In this document: in pieces, positions 7,830 to 16,385 of the stretch | Layout: each line of letters begins with the position of its first letter | How positions within the stretch are numbered: position 1 is the first letter of the stretch | NCBI RefSeq assembly: GCF_002812205.1 | Contig: NZ_NPEA01000008.1 | Span: forward strand, 1-64,000 | Length of the DNA stretch: 64,000 nt | Source of the DNA: Leptospira neocaledonica | GTDB lineage: Bacteria; Spirochaetota; Leptospiria; Leptospirales; Leptospiraceae | Reading direction: 5' to 3' | The notes under the pieces: generated by a model | Told to the model about the DNA's origin: nothing | Seen by the model: the letters and a program-made list of their open reading frames with translations, nothing else | The model's database searches: none | Translations under genes and position numbers: made by a program

Positions 7830-9329
7830 CTAGAACTGGCAATAAATACAAGCGCCGGAATCCTCCGATAATAATGCGATTGCAAAGACCGTTCCGACTC
7901 CGCAGGCAACAAGCAACCAATCTTTTCCCCTTCCCCATTCTAATAATCGATCTTTTCTAGATTGGATCCAATGAAATACGATAAATCCTAAATATGAATA
8001 TCCGATCTTTTCGATATTCTTCATAGATTCCAAAAGAAAAGGAGAAGGTCCCGTAACCAAGGAAATCGAATTTTCTATCCAACCAAAGCCTAAGGATTGT
8101 AAAGATGAAGAAAGATAATTTGGAGTATTAGTCACAAGCCCAACGACATGTTGAAGCATCTTAGTTGCAGAATTTGCCCTGAACAGGATTGCGCTAAAAG
8201 AAAATAAACAAAATACAAATTGTATTCTTAAGAAATTGAGAATTTTACTTTTGGAATCTTCGTCGTTCCAACCGAACTTACCTACTAAAAATCTTTCGAA
8301 CGCAAGTATAACACCCCAATAAAATCCCCAGGCGATAAATGTATAATCCGCTCCATGCCAAACACCACCGACAGTCATAGTGATGATCAGGTTCAGATAA
8401 GTTCGCCATTCTCCTTTTTTACTTCCGCCCAAAGGAAAATAAATATAATCCCTAAGCCAAAAAGAAAGACTCATATGCCATCTCTGCCATAATTCTCTTC
8501 CGGAAGGAGAAAACAATGGTGCGTTAAAGTTTTCAGGAAGTTCAAATCCGAAATAAAGTCCCACAGCTCTTGCCATATCGGTCAAACCTGAAAAATCACA
8601 ATACACTTGGATCGCATAGCCGAATGCTGCCAGAACAAGAGATACATTATCATACTGTCCCGGATTTGAAAACACGGGAGCGATCACGCCTGCCACAGGA
8701 TCTGCAATCAAAACTTTTTTGACCAACCCGGAGATCATCAAATAAGAAGCGCGAACAATCTTATCTTTGTCAGGACTTAGATGTCCTATATTTATGAAAT
8801 AGTCCTTGGCTCTTAAAATCGGCCCCACAATCAGAACAGGGAAGAATATTACGAAACCAAGATATTGCTTTAGTCCTATAATTTCTCCTTCAGGTTTACG
8901 ATATGCGTCCACGGCAGCCGCAATCATCTGGAAACTGTAGAAACTCACCGCTAAAGGGAGAGAGATCTGTAATATTCTGGGAACTTCGTCGAAAAATGGG
9001 TACTTAGTAAGATCAAAAAGTATCCTGTTGATAAAGTAAAAATACTTAAAGAACCCCAAATTGATCGCGTTCAAAAGAACAGCAAAGATCATCCAAACTT
9101 TCGGTTTCGCAGAAGTTTTGATCTTAAAATATGCGAGATAATTGAATAGAACGATTATTAGGAAATGTAGAAAGAAGTAGAAACCGCTTAATAAGGTAGA
9201 AGACGCTACCACATAAAAGATACCGCTGGAAATGAGTAAAAAATCGGATCTTTTCTTTTCCGGAAGAAGCCAATAGATAGAATATACGATAGAAAAAAAA
9301 ACGAAAAATAAGATCGAATTGTAGAGCAC
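7830..9329 (-). CDS. MBOAT-family membrane O-acyltransferase (copy 1)
   Basis: The protein is about 499 residues with roughly ten membrane helices. GTG 9329 is chosen as start because LYNSILFFVFFSIVYSIYWLLP is the typical MBOAT N-terminus and the frame upstream overlaps the NYN gene. Family marks are FPVLIVGPILRAKDYF, DFSGLTDMARAVG, LWQRWHMSLSFWLRDYIYFPLGGS, and the catalytic histidine in GGVWHGADYTF. By analogy with AlgI, PatA and DltB it passes an acyl group, probably acetyl, from the cytoplasm across the inner membrane. The SGNH-like gene just downstream would transfer it to a surface polymer. It starts 4 nt after the NYN gene. Confidence 0.9.
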   Translation of the reverse strand: MLYNSILFFVFFSIVYSIYWLLPEKKRSDFLLISSGIFYVVASSTLLSGFYFFLHFLIIVLFNYLAYFKIKTSAKPKVWMIFAVLLNAINLGFFKYFYFINRILFDLTKYPFFDEVPRILQISLPLAVSFYSFQMIAAAVDAYRKPEGEIIGLKQYLGFVIFFPVLIVGPILRAKDYFINIGHLSPDKDKIVRASYLMISGLVKKVLIADPVAGVIAPVFSNPGQYDNVSLVLAAFGYAIQVYCDFSGLTDMARAVGLYFGFELPENFNAPLFSPSGRELWQRWHMSLSFWLRDYIYFPLGGSKKGEWRTYLNLIITMTVGGVWHGADYTFIAWGFYWGVILAFERFLVGKFGWNDEDSKSKILNFLRIQFVFCLFSFSAILFRANSATKMLQHVVGLVTNTPNYLSSSLQSLGFGWIENSISLVTGPSPFLLESMKNIEKIGYSYLGFIVFHWIQSRKDRLLEWGRGKDWLLVACGVGTVFAIALLSEDSGACIYCQF

Positions 9330-9333
9330 TCTT

Positions 9334-9825
9334 TTACTTTCCCTTCTTGAATAGTTCCTTCCAGTAGAGAATCTCTCCCGGAGAAAGTTTTGCACCTGAG
9401 TCCTTTTCTTCCCGAACGGGTTTTTCAGCCAAGGCGCTTTCTATTTTTTTTACGAACTCTTCGGATAGTATAGGTTTTGTTCCCAGTCTTTTTGCAAAAG
9501 CCAAAATTTCCTGGTCGGAAGTCACCACGAATAGATCCGCAGGCCTAGGAGCAAATTTGATATATTCCTTGATCAAATCATCCGCCTTTCTGTCCCGGCT
9601 GAAATAAACGTGTATTTTTCCGTACGAATCTTCTTTGGTTTCGTTCCCTTTTTCTTTTTTGCCATCGAAGAATACATGGACTTTAGAACTTTTCAGTTTA
9701 GAAGAATAAGATTCCAAAATTCTCAAGAGGCCTACTCTGGCATCCCTCAATCGATTGGAATACATATACTCTTCCAATTCAGGAATTTTGTAAATCAGAT
9801 TGAAACCGTCTACGACTAAATGCAT
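9334..9825 (-). CDS. NYN-domain (YacP-like) putative RNase
   Basis: The protein has 163 residues from ATG 9825 (MHLVVDGFNLIYKIPE). The frame is open further upstream to 9927, but that would run over the divergent gene's start, and the canonical NYN opening begins here. PIN-like acidic residues are visible: D6 in VVDGFN, D in VFFDGKK, DRKADDL and VVTSDQEI. NYN/YacP proteins (Rae1 in Bacillus) are ribonucleases, some of them ribosome-associated. The cytoplasmic RNase role is known for the family and inferred here. It is followed by the MBOAT gene at 4 nt, probably as one transcript by position rather than function. Confidence 0.78.
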   Translation of the reverse strand: MHLVVDGFNLIYKIPELEEYMYSNRLRDARVGLLRILESYSSKLKSSKVHVFFDGKKEKGNETKEDSYGKIHVYFSRDRKADDLIKEYIKFAPRPADLFVVTSDQEILAFAKRLGTKPILSEEFVKKIESALAEKPVREEKDSGAKLSPGEILYWKELFKKGK

Positions 9826-9899
9826 CCCTTTAAAACTAGTGACCAGAATGTATGTTTTGGAAAAACTTGTAAACACCGAACCGAATCGGACAATGGCAC

Positions 9900-10748
9900 A
9901 TGGTGGAAGCAAATTCCCAACCGGCAAAATCTTCTAAAATCCGAAATTTTATACAAACGGTAAAATATTGGAGAAGTGTTTTACCCGGCACAGCAAGAGA
10001 TTATTTTCTTTTAGGCCTAGCCGCAATCGACGTATTCTTTTTATTATTTGTAAACTCCTATAAGGAATTCATCCATAAGGATATTCCCGCTTACGTGCTT
10101 GCTTTCGATCTATTTGTCATATTTTTATGGGGAATAGAAGTTTGGATCAAGGTCCGACAGAAAAAAGATATCAAAAAATATTTGAGAACCAATTGGTACG
10201 AACTTATAGGTATCGTTCCTCTTTATTTCCTCCGCCCATTTTTACTATTAAGAGGCGTTAAACTAGCAATCGCATTTTATAGGTTCGGGACATCTGGCCA
10301 AAACGTAAGCGAAGTTCTAACGAGAGAGATCACATTCAGATTTAGGGATGTGATCGTGGACACTATTGCAGATGCGGTATTTTTACATTCTTTAGAAAGA
10401 GTGGAAGAAGTAATGCTAAGATTAGATTATAGTCAGCTTGCAAAGGAAGCCATTTCCAAACATAATGATCAACTCAACTCCAAGGTAAACGAATCCTTAC
10501 AGTCCAAGTTTTTATTAGAAGAATTATCCAAGATACCTTTTATGTCCGAGGTATCCAAAAAGTTAGGACATGATATCGGAAGAATGATCGCAGAGGTATT
10601 AGAAACAGAAGTGATCGGTGATATCATGAAAGATATCACCGCAAATATCTTAAAAGAAATGGCAGAACATGTAAAAAAACTTCCGTTAGAAAGAATCACG
10701 GAACCAAAAGACGATATTCCTTCTCCTCCTGCCATCCCGGAAACTTAA
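9900..10748 (+). CDS. Membrane protein with voltage-sensor-like domain and no pore
   Basis: This protein has 282 residues. After a basic N-terminus come four hydrophobic segments: DYFLLGLAAIDVFFLLF (about 34-52), YVLAFDLFVIFLWGIEVWIK (about 66-85), NWYELIGIVPLYF and LRPFLLLRGVKLAIAFYRF. Their order and charge pattern recall S1-S4 of ion channels: an acidic S2, an N/D-containing S3 ahead of IVPL, and an arginine-bearing S4. No S5-pore-S6 or selectivity filter follows. Instead there is a helical cytoplasmic tail of about 150 residues ending in a proline-rich tip. It could be a pore-less sensor or proton-channel-like protein. Family membership is inference. It is divergent from the NYN gene and convergent with the thioesterase gene at 5 nt. 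Confidence 0.6.
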   Translation: MVEANSQPAKSSKIRNFIQTVKYWRSVLPGTARDYFLLGLAAIDVFFLLFVNSYKEFIHKDIPAYVLAFDLFVIFLWGIEVWIKVRQKKDIKKYLRTNWYELIGIVPLYFLRPFLLLRGVKLAIAFYRFGTSGQNVSEVLTREITFRFRDVIVDTIADAVFLHSLERVEEVMLRLDYSQLAKEAISKHNDQLNSKVNESLQSKFLLEELSKIPFMSEVSKKLGHDIGRMIAEVLETEVIGDIMKDITANILKEMAEHVKKLPLERITEPKDDIPSPPAIPET

Positions 10749-10753
10749 GTGTC

Positions 10754-11215
10754 TCAGGTAGCACCGCCAGGTAATCTTAATATCAAAACTTGAGTTGTGG
10801 ACTTTGCGAGAAGTTTACCTTCTTCATCAAAAGCTTCTCCTTCTAGATAAATATGTTGGTTTCCTCTAGCTACAACCTTTGCTTGTACGGTGATCCTTTG
10901 ATTCTCTTTTACCATCCGGATATAACTAACGCTTAATTCCAGAGTCGTAGTAGGTTTACCCGCCGCCAAATAACATAATGGACCGAAAGTATTGTCAAAT
11001 GCAGCCGCTAAAAATCCGCCCTGGAAAACTCCCATCGGATTGGAGAACCTAGGCTCCACATAAAAACTGCAGACCATCTCCTTCTTACGTACATATGAAA
11101 CGAATTCCCCGGACAATTCTTTGAAAGCGGGAGGTGGAACTTTTAGACCTGGGGCGGCTTTTGAAAACTTCTCCCATTCTTTCTGCATATCTTCTAAATC
11201 TTTTTGATTCGCCAA
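10754..11215 (-). CDS. PaaI-like hotdog-fold thioesterase
   Basis: This protein has 153 residues. The hotdog core is seen in NPMGVFQGGFLAAAFDN, then TTLELSVSYIRMV and ITVQAKVVARGNQHIYLEGEAFDEEGKLLAKSTTQV split over successive strands. This matches the PaaI/YdiI type that cleaves acyl- or aryl-CoA thioesters in the cytoplasm. The usual HGG helix start reads QGG here, so a commonly conserved histidine is replaced by glutamine and activity or substrate may differ. It is a single gene between the voltage-sensor-like gene and the divergent patatin gene; the context of lipid enzymes fits an acyl-CoA substrate. Confidence 0.82.
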   Translation of the reverse strand: MANQKDLEDMQKEWEKFSKAAPGLKVPPPAFKELSGEFVSYVRKKEMVCSFYVEPRFSNPMGVFQGGFLAAAFDNTFGPLCYLAAGKPTTTLELSVSYIRMVKENQRITVQAKVVARGNQHIYLEGEAFDEEGKLLAKSTTQVLILRLPGGAT

Positions 11216-11312
11216 GGTAGATCTCCTAGTCTATATTCCGATCTTGTAAAGAAATTGGATTCGGGCAAATTAAAATTGCCATGATTTGGTGACACAACCA
11301 TTATGTAGGAAA

Positions 11313-12320
11313 ATGAACCCATTCTTTTCTCTCGATACCAAACTAAAAAACGGTCTCCGGACCGCATGGCAGGAGCTGGGAATCAAAAAGGAAATCGCTC
11401 TTGCAATTGCAGGTGGTGGGATCAAAGCGTTTTACGGGCTGGGTTTTGCATATACACTAAGAACCTGGGGAATCAAAATTAAAGAAGTTTCTGGGGTGAG
11501 TGCCGGGGCCGCAATGGCAATCAGCACATTATCCGAAACGGAAGAAGACAGTTCGAATTATTTCCAAGAACTGACCAAACGAAATCCGAAAAACTTTTAT
11601 TGGAATAGACTACTCAGGATCAGTGCTCCCTTTCCTCATCATGGGATAGCGAGAAGGACTGTAGAATATTGCCTTCGATTTTCCAAACTTATATCCAAAG
11701 CTGCAAAGATTAGGATCCATACAGTAGAGATCCCAAATGAAAGTTTAGACAAAAATAAAAAGGGTAAACCGATCCAAAGACTCTTGTTCGCTAAGGCAGC
11801 TTCTATCATACGCGCTTATTTTAAGGACGAAACATTACGGAGAAAGGGAGAACAACCTTTTGCGGTATTGCAAAAAATGAAAGATTGGGGATGGAGAGAA
11901 AAAGTTTTTACGGAGAAGGACCTAACCGATCCGGAAACAATCACCCAGATCGTAATGAACTCTTGCTCTGCATTCCCTGTTTTGCCGCTCCAAAGTTTTA
12001 ACGGAAATTATTATCTAGATGGCGGCTTAACAAATAATCTTCTGCTTGAGGACTTCTCCTCTGACCTTCCTAAGATAGGAGTATTCTATGAACCCACTAC
12101 GCTGGTCGGAAAATCAGCCTCGATTCTATCGGATACTCTACTTGTTTCCCCCGAGGGTCCATTTATTGAACAAGGATTTGATTATACTAGTCCAAGCCTT
12201 GTAAGGTATGCATTCGAAACTGGACGCAAGGATGCAGAAGAACAGAAGGAAAGGATCTTGGGTCATCTGGACCCAAACTGGAAAAAACACTTGCATTCTT
12301 TTTTCGAACAAATAAAATAA
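11313..12320 (+). CDS. Patatin-like phospholipase
   Basis: The protein has 335 residues from ATG 11313; an in-frame TTG at 11286 would add nine residues. The patatin fold marks are complete: oxyanion loop GGGIK (34-38), nucleophile elbow G61-V-S63-A-G, and the catalytic aspartate in D236-G-G. Such proteins hydrolyse acyl esters of phospholipids or other lipids using a Ser-Asp dyad. There is no clear signal peptide or beta-barrel, so a cytoplasmic or membrane-peripheral enzyme is most likely. It is followed by a strong hairpin and then a TetR regulator on the same strand. Confidence 0.88.
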   Translation: MNPFFSLDTKLKNGLRTAWQELGIKKEIALAIAGGGIKAFYGLGFAYTLRTWGIKIKEVSGVSAGAAMAISTLSETEEDSSNYFQELTKRNPKNFYWNRLLRISAPFPHHGIARRTVEYCLRFSKLISKAAKIRIHTVEIPNESLDKNKKGKPIQRLLFAKAASIIRAYFKDETLRRKGEQPFAVLQKMKDWGWREKVFTEKDLTDPETITQIVMNSCSAFPVLPLQSFNGNYYLDGGLTNNLLLEDFSSDLPKIGVFYEPTTLVGKSASILSDTLLVSPEGPFIEQGFDYTSPSLVRYAFETGRKDAEEQKERILGHLDPNWKKHLHSFFEQIK

Positions 12321-12327
12321 TTAACTT

Positions 12328-12372
12328 GCTCCTGAAAAAGATAGGGTTATTCCCTATCCTTCTTCCGGGAGC
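12328..12372 (+). terminator. Long hairpin between patatin and TetR genes
   Basis: GCTCC at 12328-12332 pairs with GGAGC at 12368-12372. The inner GATAGGG and CCCTATC form a perfect 7-bp stem around TTATT, and A-rich and C/T-rich sides fill the middle of an imperfect stem of about 19 bp. TTTAG follows. It lies right after the patatin stop and fits a transcription terminator or mRNA 3'-end structure. Confidence 0.6.
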
Positions 12373-12423
12373 TTTAGAATTAGCGAAAACGGTAAATAGA
12401 AAAAAACTTTCAGGACCCAGGAA

Positions 12424-13002
12424 ATGCCTAAAATCGTAAATCACGAAAAATACAAAGCCGAGATTCTCTCCAAATGTGTGGATATTTTGGCTAGGCGAGG
12501 GTATTCGGCAGTTTCCATGAGAGAAATCGCCACCGAATTGGATGTTTCCACCGGAACTCTCTACCATTATTTCTCCACTAAAGAAGATATATTTAAAGAA
12601 CTCGTAAAGTTCGTATTAAACAAGGACATCGAAGAATTACAGGTATATTCGAAGGGAGAAGACAACCAAACCATCGAAAAAAGAGTAGAAGCACTCTTTA
12701 CAATGGTAAAGGACAGAGAAACCTATTTCCAAAATCTTCTATATATCATCTGTGACGTTTCTAGATTAAAAAATCATGAAGAAGAAAAACAACTGATCGC
12801 AGAAGCGATGAAAGAATACGTTACGATCATTACTAAACATCTAGGCATCACGAATCCGAATCTGAACAGACTTCTTATCAGTATTATTTTAGGAACTGTA
12901 GGCCAAAGAATTGTAGACCAAGAATCCATTAAACTGGATGAGGTTGCGGAAGTAGTAAAAGATTTTATGGGAGTAGTTCTCGCGAACACTTTTACATTCT
13001 GA
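12424..13002 (+). CDS. TetR-family transcriptional regulator
   Basis: This protein has 192 residues. Residues about 10-60 form the TetR helix-turn-helix: ILSKCVDILARRGYSAVSMREIA, then LDVSTGTLYHYFSTKEDIF read across the second half. The rest is an all-helical ligand-binding domain with no recognisable signature. TetR proteins usually repress neighbouring or divergent genes and release DNA when a small lipophilic ligand binds. The neighbours (patatin before, acyl-CoA ligase convergent after) suggest a lipid-type ligand, but this is inference. It ends before the inverted copy of the palindrome-bounded repeat. Confidence 0.88.
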   Translation: MPKIVNHEKYKAEILSKCVDILARRGYSAVSMREIATELDVSTGTLYHYFSTKEDIFKELVKFVLNKDIEELQVYSKGEDNQTIEKRVEALFTMVKDRETYFQNLLYIICDVSRLKNHEEEKQLIAEAMKEYVTIITKHLGITNPNLNRLLISIILGTVGQRIVDQESIKLDEVAEVVKDFMGVVLANTFTF

Positions 13003-13066
13003 AGTTTTAAGTCTCGAAACCCGCGGGATTGCTTGAACTTTTTCTCCATCCTAAGAATAGACGATT

Positions 13067-13215
13067 TGTTGGAATTCCAACAAGATCTTTGTTTAAAAAA
13101 TTAATTGTAAAAATTAGGATCTTGTGATATAGCAACGGGCGCTCTCCCACGAGCCACTCCCCGCCACCCAAAGCCGGGCGGGGGCAGCACTTTCAAACAT
13201 GTTGGAGCTCCAACA
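13067..13215 (-). repeat. Palindrome-bounded dispersed element, copy 2 (inverted)
   Basis: TGTTGGAATTCCAACA (13067-13082; extends to an 18-nt palindrome at 13066-13083) and TGTTGGAGCTCCAACA (13200-13215) enclose 117 nt. Read on the minus strand, the inside shows CCCCCGCCC, GGGTGG, CTCGTGGGAGA, TATAT and AAGATCCT in the order and spacing of copy 1 at 138-288. It lies between the 3' ends of the TetR and acyl-CoA ligase genes. Confidence 0.7.
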
Positions 13216-13237
13216 CACTCAGAGACAAAAATTTCTC

Positions 13238-15151
13238 TTATCTCAAAACCTCTTCCTTTTTACCCGAATAAATATCTCGAATCAATCCTGAATATTTATC
13301 AGTCACCACATGACGTTTTACGGAAAGTTTTGCAGTGAGTTCATCTCCAGTCTCGAAAGGTTTAGGCAATAATCTAAAGTCCACTACCCTTTCGAAAGAC
13401 TTGAATCCATTCGCTGAAGAAATGGAATTTTTGATCACCCCTTGGATCTTTACCGCACATTTCGCTTCTTCTTCCGCTGAACTGAATCCGATGCCCGGCT
13501 TGTAATCCGGAAAAAATTCTGGATTCGGAACAATCAAAGCTGAAAGATATTTTTGATCCTGACCGATCACCATACATTGAAGTATAAATTCGGACTGGCT
13601 CAGAATATTTTCGATCGGGACCGGTTCAACATTCTCCCCACCTAATAGAACAATGGTTTCTTTTGTTCTACCTACAATTTTCAGACAATTATTGTAAGTC
13701 ATCATTCCCAGGTCTCCGGTATTAAACCATCCGCCATTCATCACCTTGCGAGTATTTTCCTCGTCATGATAATATCCGGACATAACCTGATCTCCTTTTA
13801 CATGGATCTCTCCCTTGGTTGAATAGCCTTTAGGTCCACCTTCTTCCGTAGTCCAAAGAATTTTAGAAGTATTAGGATCCACTACTCTGAGAGAAGTTTC
13901 CTTATACAATGGACCTACTGTTCCCATCACCGCCTCATTCAAAATACGGACGGAGATCACAGGAGAAGTTTCAGTCAAACCATATCCTTCCAAAACCTGG
14001 ATTCCTATCGCGTTAAAAAATTTGTCTACATGGTTCGGAAGAGCTCCTCCTCCGGAAACAGTTCCTTTCAATTTTCCACCGGTAGCTTGACGGATCTTAT
14101 TCAAAACGATTAGATCCAAGAGTGTTGCCGGAAGAATATTCAAAATATATTGTAGAATCTTGAATATCCCCACAAACAAAGAAACAATTACATTTCTACC
14201 AGTCAGATCCAATTCTCTAAAACCTAGCCAACGTTTTGCAGACTGAATATTTGAAGAGAAGAAGAGCGCCGCATGAAATAAACTTTGTTTTACACTAGAA
14301 GACTTAGCTACCGTCGCATAAATCCCCTGGTACACACTTTCCCAAAGTCTAGGCGCCGAGGCCATAAATGTTGGTTTCACTTTTTTTAGATCTTCCTTCA
14401 ACGTTCTCACGGAAGAATAATACGTACCCGCTCCGAAATGGATACATACCATCTCAAACATTCTTTCAAAACTATGCCATACAGGAAGAATGGAAAGTAT
14501 CCTTTCTCCTGCAGCAAGTTTGATCGGGATACGATTGATTTGGGACATGATATTCTTATGAGTTAAAGGAACTCCTTTTGGACGTCCCGTTGTTCCAGCG
14601 GTGTAGATGAGCGTAAAAAGATCATCCTCCTGGATTTGGGAAATTCTTTTCTCCATCTCACGGTTGCCTTTTTCTCTCAGTTCTTTTCCTCTCTGCACCA
14701 GATCCCAAAACCTAAGCTCTTTTCCTGTACCCTTAGCATTCTTATCTATTAGAATTATTGTATGTACATTCTGGATAGCACTTTGGTTTTGATGCAGTTT
14801 CTTTAGCACGGAATCGTTTTCCGCAAACACGATAGTGGATCCACTATGAGGAAGAATATGGTTTAGGTCCGAATCGGTAACATCAGTTCCTCTCGGTACA
14901 TCCGCCCCTCCCGCCATCACAATCGCATAATCTGCAATAATCCATTCTAAACGGTTATCTGCAAGAACGGCAGCATGTCCCTTATACGGAAATTCCAATT
15001 CTATAAGTGCTGTCCCGAGTTGTAATCCTAACTCGTACAATTCGGAAAAACTTACTGAGTCAAATTCTCCAGAAGAATTTTTAGTAAGAAACGCAGGTCT
15101 TTCCCCATATTTATTTTTGGACGATTGATATAAATCGGCAAGAGTTTTCAT
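13238..15151 (-). CDS. Long-chain acyl-CoA synthetase, AMP-forming (paralogue 1)
   Basis: This protein has 637 residues. The adenylate-forming signature YTAGTTGRPKG is at 183-193, with EGYGLTETSPV and GWFNTGDLG further on, typical of FadD15-like long-chain fatty acid-CoA ligases. It activates a fatty acid to acyl-AMP and then acyl-CoA, at the inner face of the membrane. The start is well supported: AGGAGGT lies 4 nt before ATG 15151. A close paralogue at 52636-54675 carries an extra hydrophobic stretch of about 40 residues that is missing here. It lies downstream of the membrane AraC gene on the same strand. Confidence 0.9.
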   Translation of the reverse strand: MKTLADLYQSSKNKYGERPAFLTKNSSGEFDSVSFSELYELGLQLGTALIELEFPYKGHAAVLADNRLEWIIADYAIVMAGGADVPRGTDVTDSDLNHILPHSGSTIVFAENDSVLKKLHQNQSAIQNVHTIILIDKNAKGTGKELRFWDLVQRGKELREKGNREMEKRISQIQEDDLFTLIYTAGTTGRPKGVPLTHKNIMSQINRIPIKLAAGERILSILPVWHSFERMFEMVCIHFGAGTYYSSVRTLKEDLKKVKPTFMASAPRLWESVYQGIYATVAKSSSVKQSLFHAALFFSSNIQSAKRWLGFRELDLTGRNVIVSLFVGIFKILQYILNILPATLLDLIVLNKIRQATGGKLKGTVSGGGALPNHVDKFFNAIGIQVLEGYGLTETSPVISVRILNEAVMGTVGPLYKETSLRVVDPNTSKILWTTEEGGPKGYSTKGEIHVKGDQVMSGYYHDEENTRKVMNGGWFNTGDLGMMTYNNCLKIVGRTKETIVLLGGENVEPVPIENILSQSEFILQCMVIGQDQKYLSALIVPNPEFFPDYKPGIGFSSAEEEAKCAVKIQGVIKNSISSANGFKSFERVVDFRLLPKPFETGDELTAKLSVKRHVVTDKYSGLIRDIYSGKKEEVLR

Positions 15152-15231
15152 GCCACCTCCTAGGATGGTGGAAAGTATAGAGGTCGCTTGGAACTTTGTC
15201 GTCCTGGCGTATAACTCAGGACGTGCGAATT

Positions 15232-16344
15232 TTAAAATTTTAAAGAAGCCTTATACTGGATGGCTGTTTTTCTGAAGTCGCTCGGTGTAGAATCCGCAAA
15301 CTTCTTAAAAGCTTCGTTAAATGCCGATTTTGAGTTAAATCCAACCGATTCAGAGATTGCTAAAATGGAACGGTCCGGATCTTCTAAGAGTAGAACCTTC
15401 GCTTCTTCTACCCTCCATGAATTGATATAATCTGAAAATTTCATGGATAGACGTTGGTTTAGAAATTCGGAAAGCTGGTGGTTAGTGAGTCCCAGCTCTT
15501 CAGCAAGTTGAGAAAGTGTGAGATCTTCATCTGCGTAAACCTTCTCCCTTCTCATCAATGTTTCCAGACGATCTTTGATTTTGGATTCATCCATTCCTTT
15601 CAGTCTGGATTTTTTATAACGGACTTCTCTTAAACTTTTTCCTACAAAGCCTAACCAATTCGGTTCTCTTTGAGAAAGTAAAAATCCGATCACCAATAGA
15701 ACAGGAAGACTGAAAATACTTTCTTTTACGAATTCAATTCTTCTTAATATAGAACCTGTGAGTCCCCAGAAAATGACAAAACAAACCAAGCAGATGAAGA
15801 GTAAAAACATTCTTCTGGCTCTTTCTTCGTTTTCGTCTTGTTCCGAGCGAAATAAATAACTTCTGTATATCCAAAGTAATGGCAGAAAATAGGATAAGAT
15901 CGAAATTTTAGGAGTGATCTGCAAAAAAGCAAGGATACTGGAATAAGTTCCTCCTTGCATAATGTTTTGTAATGTGTGAACTCTAAGTTCTTCTCCACCT
16001 AACCAAAAAGGTAAAAGTAAAATTACACAGATTAAATTGGGTAGAAAGTGAAGAAGTATCTCTTTTTTAGAAAGTTCCAGCCCGAGTAATGTGATTTGAA
16101 AGTGAATATAGAGAAGTGGCGCAATTCCCAACGCAAAAGGAATATGGATCGCATATAAGATGGGATACGTTTTGACTAGTCCAGAAAGGAATGTTGCAGC
16201 TCCTACCAGCCAGAAAGAAGAGCAAAACATAATTAGGGAGGCTCTGGTCCTTTCTCCAAGCGATGCAGGAGAAAGTAAGATCCCCAAAGACCAGACCCAA
16301 CCGAAGGCGATTCCGAAAACTAAATAAGCAGTTTCTAAATCCAT
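15232..16344 (-). CDS. Membrane-bound AraC-family regulator
   Basis: This protein has 370 residues. Residues about 1-225 hold six or seven hydrophobic helices, starting with AYLVFGIAFGWVWSLGILL. Residues about 265-365 hold an AraC-type DNA-binding domain with two helix-turn-helices (LTLSQLAEELGLTNHQLSEFL, then SILAISESVGFNSKSAFNEAFKKF). The protein should sit in the inner membrane and bind DNA from there. This layout is common in spirochaetes and Bacteroidetes-type regulators, but ligands are mostly unknown. It lies 41 nt downstream of glpD and 80 nt upstream of the acyl-CoA ligase, which are its candidate targets. Confidence 0.87.
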   Translation of the reverse strand: MDLETAYLVFGIAFGWVWSLGILLSPASLGERTRASLIMFCSSFWLVGAATFLSGLVKTYPILYAIHIPFALGIAPLLYIHFQITLLGLELSKKEILLHFLPNLICVILLLPFWLGGEELRVHTLQNIMQGGTYSSILAFLQITPKISILSYFLPLLWIYRSYLFRSEQDENEERARRMFLLFICLVCFVIFWGLTGSILRRIEFVKESIFSLPVLLVIGFLLSQREPNWLGFVGKSLREVRYKKSRLKGMDESKIKDRLETLMRREKVYADEDLTLSQLAEELGLTNHQLSEFLNQRLSMKFSDYINSWRVEEAKVLLLEDPDRSILAISESVGFNSKSAFNEAFKKFADSTPSDFRKTAIQYKASLKF

Positions 16345-16385
16345 CTAACTTACTTAGAGATATCAGATCGAAACTAGATTAAAAG

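Noticed and set aside
12187..12567. 126-codon minus-strand frame across the patatin and TetR genes
   Set aside because: It overlaps two well-recognised genes and the hairpin between them; there is no ribosome site or protein-like pattern.
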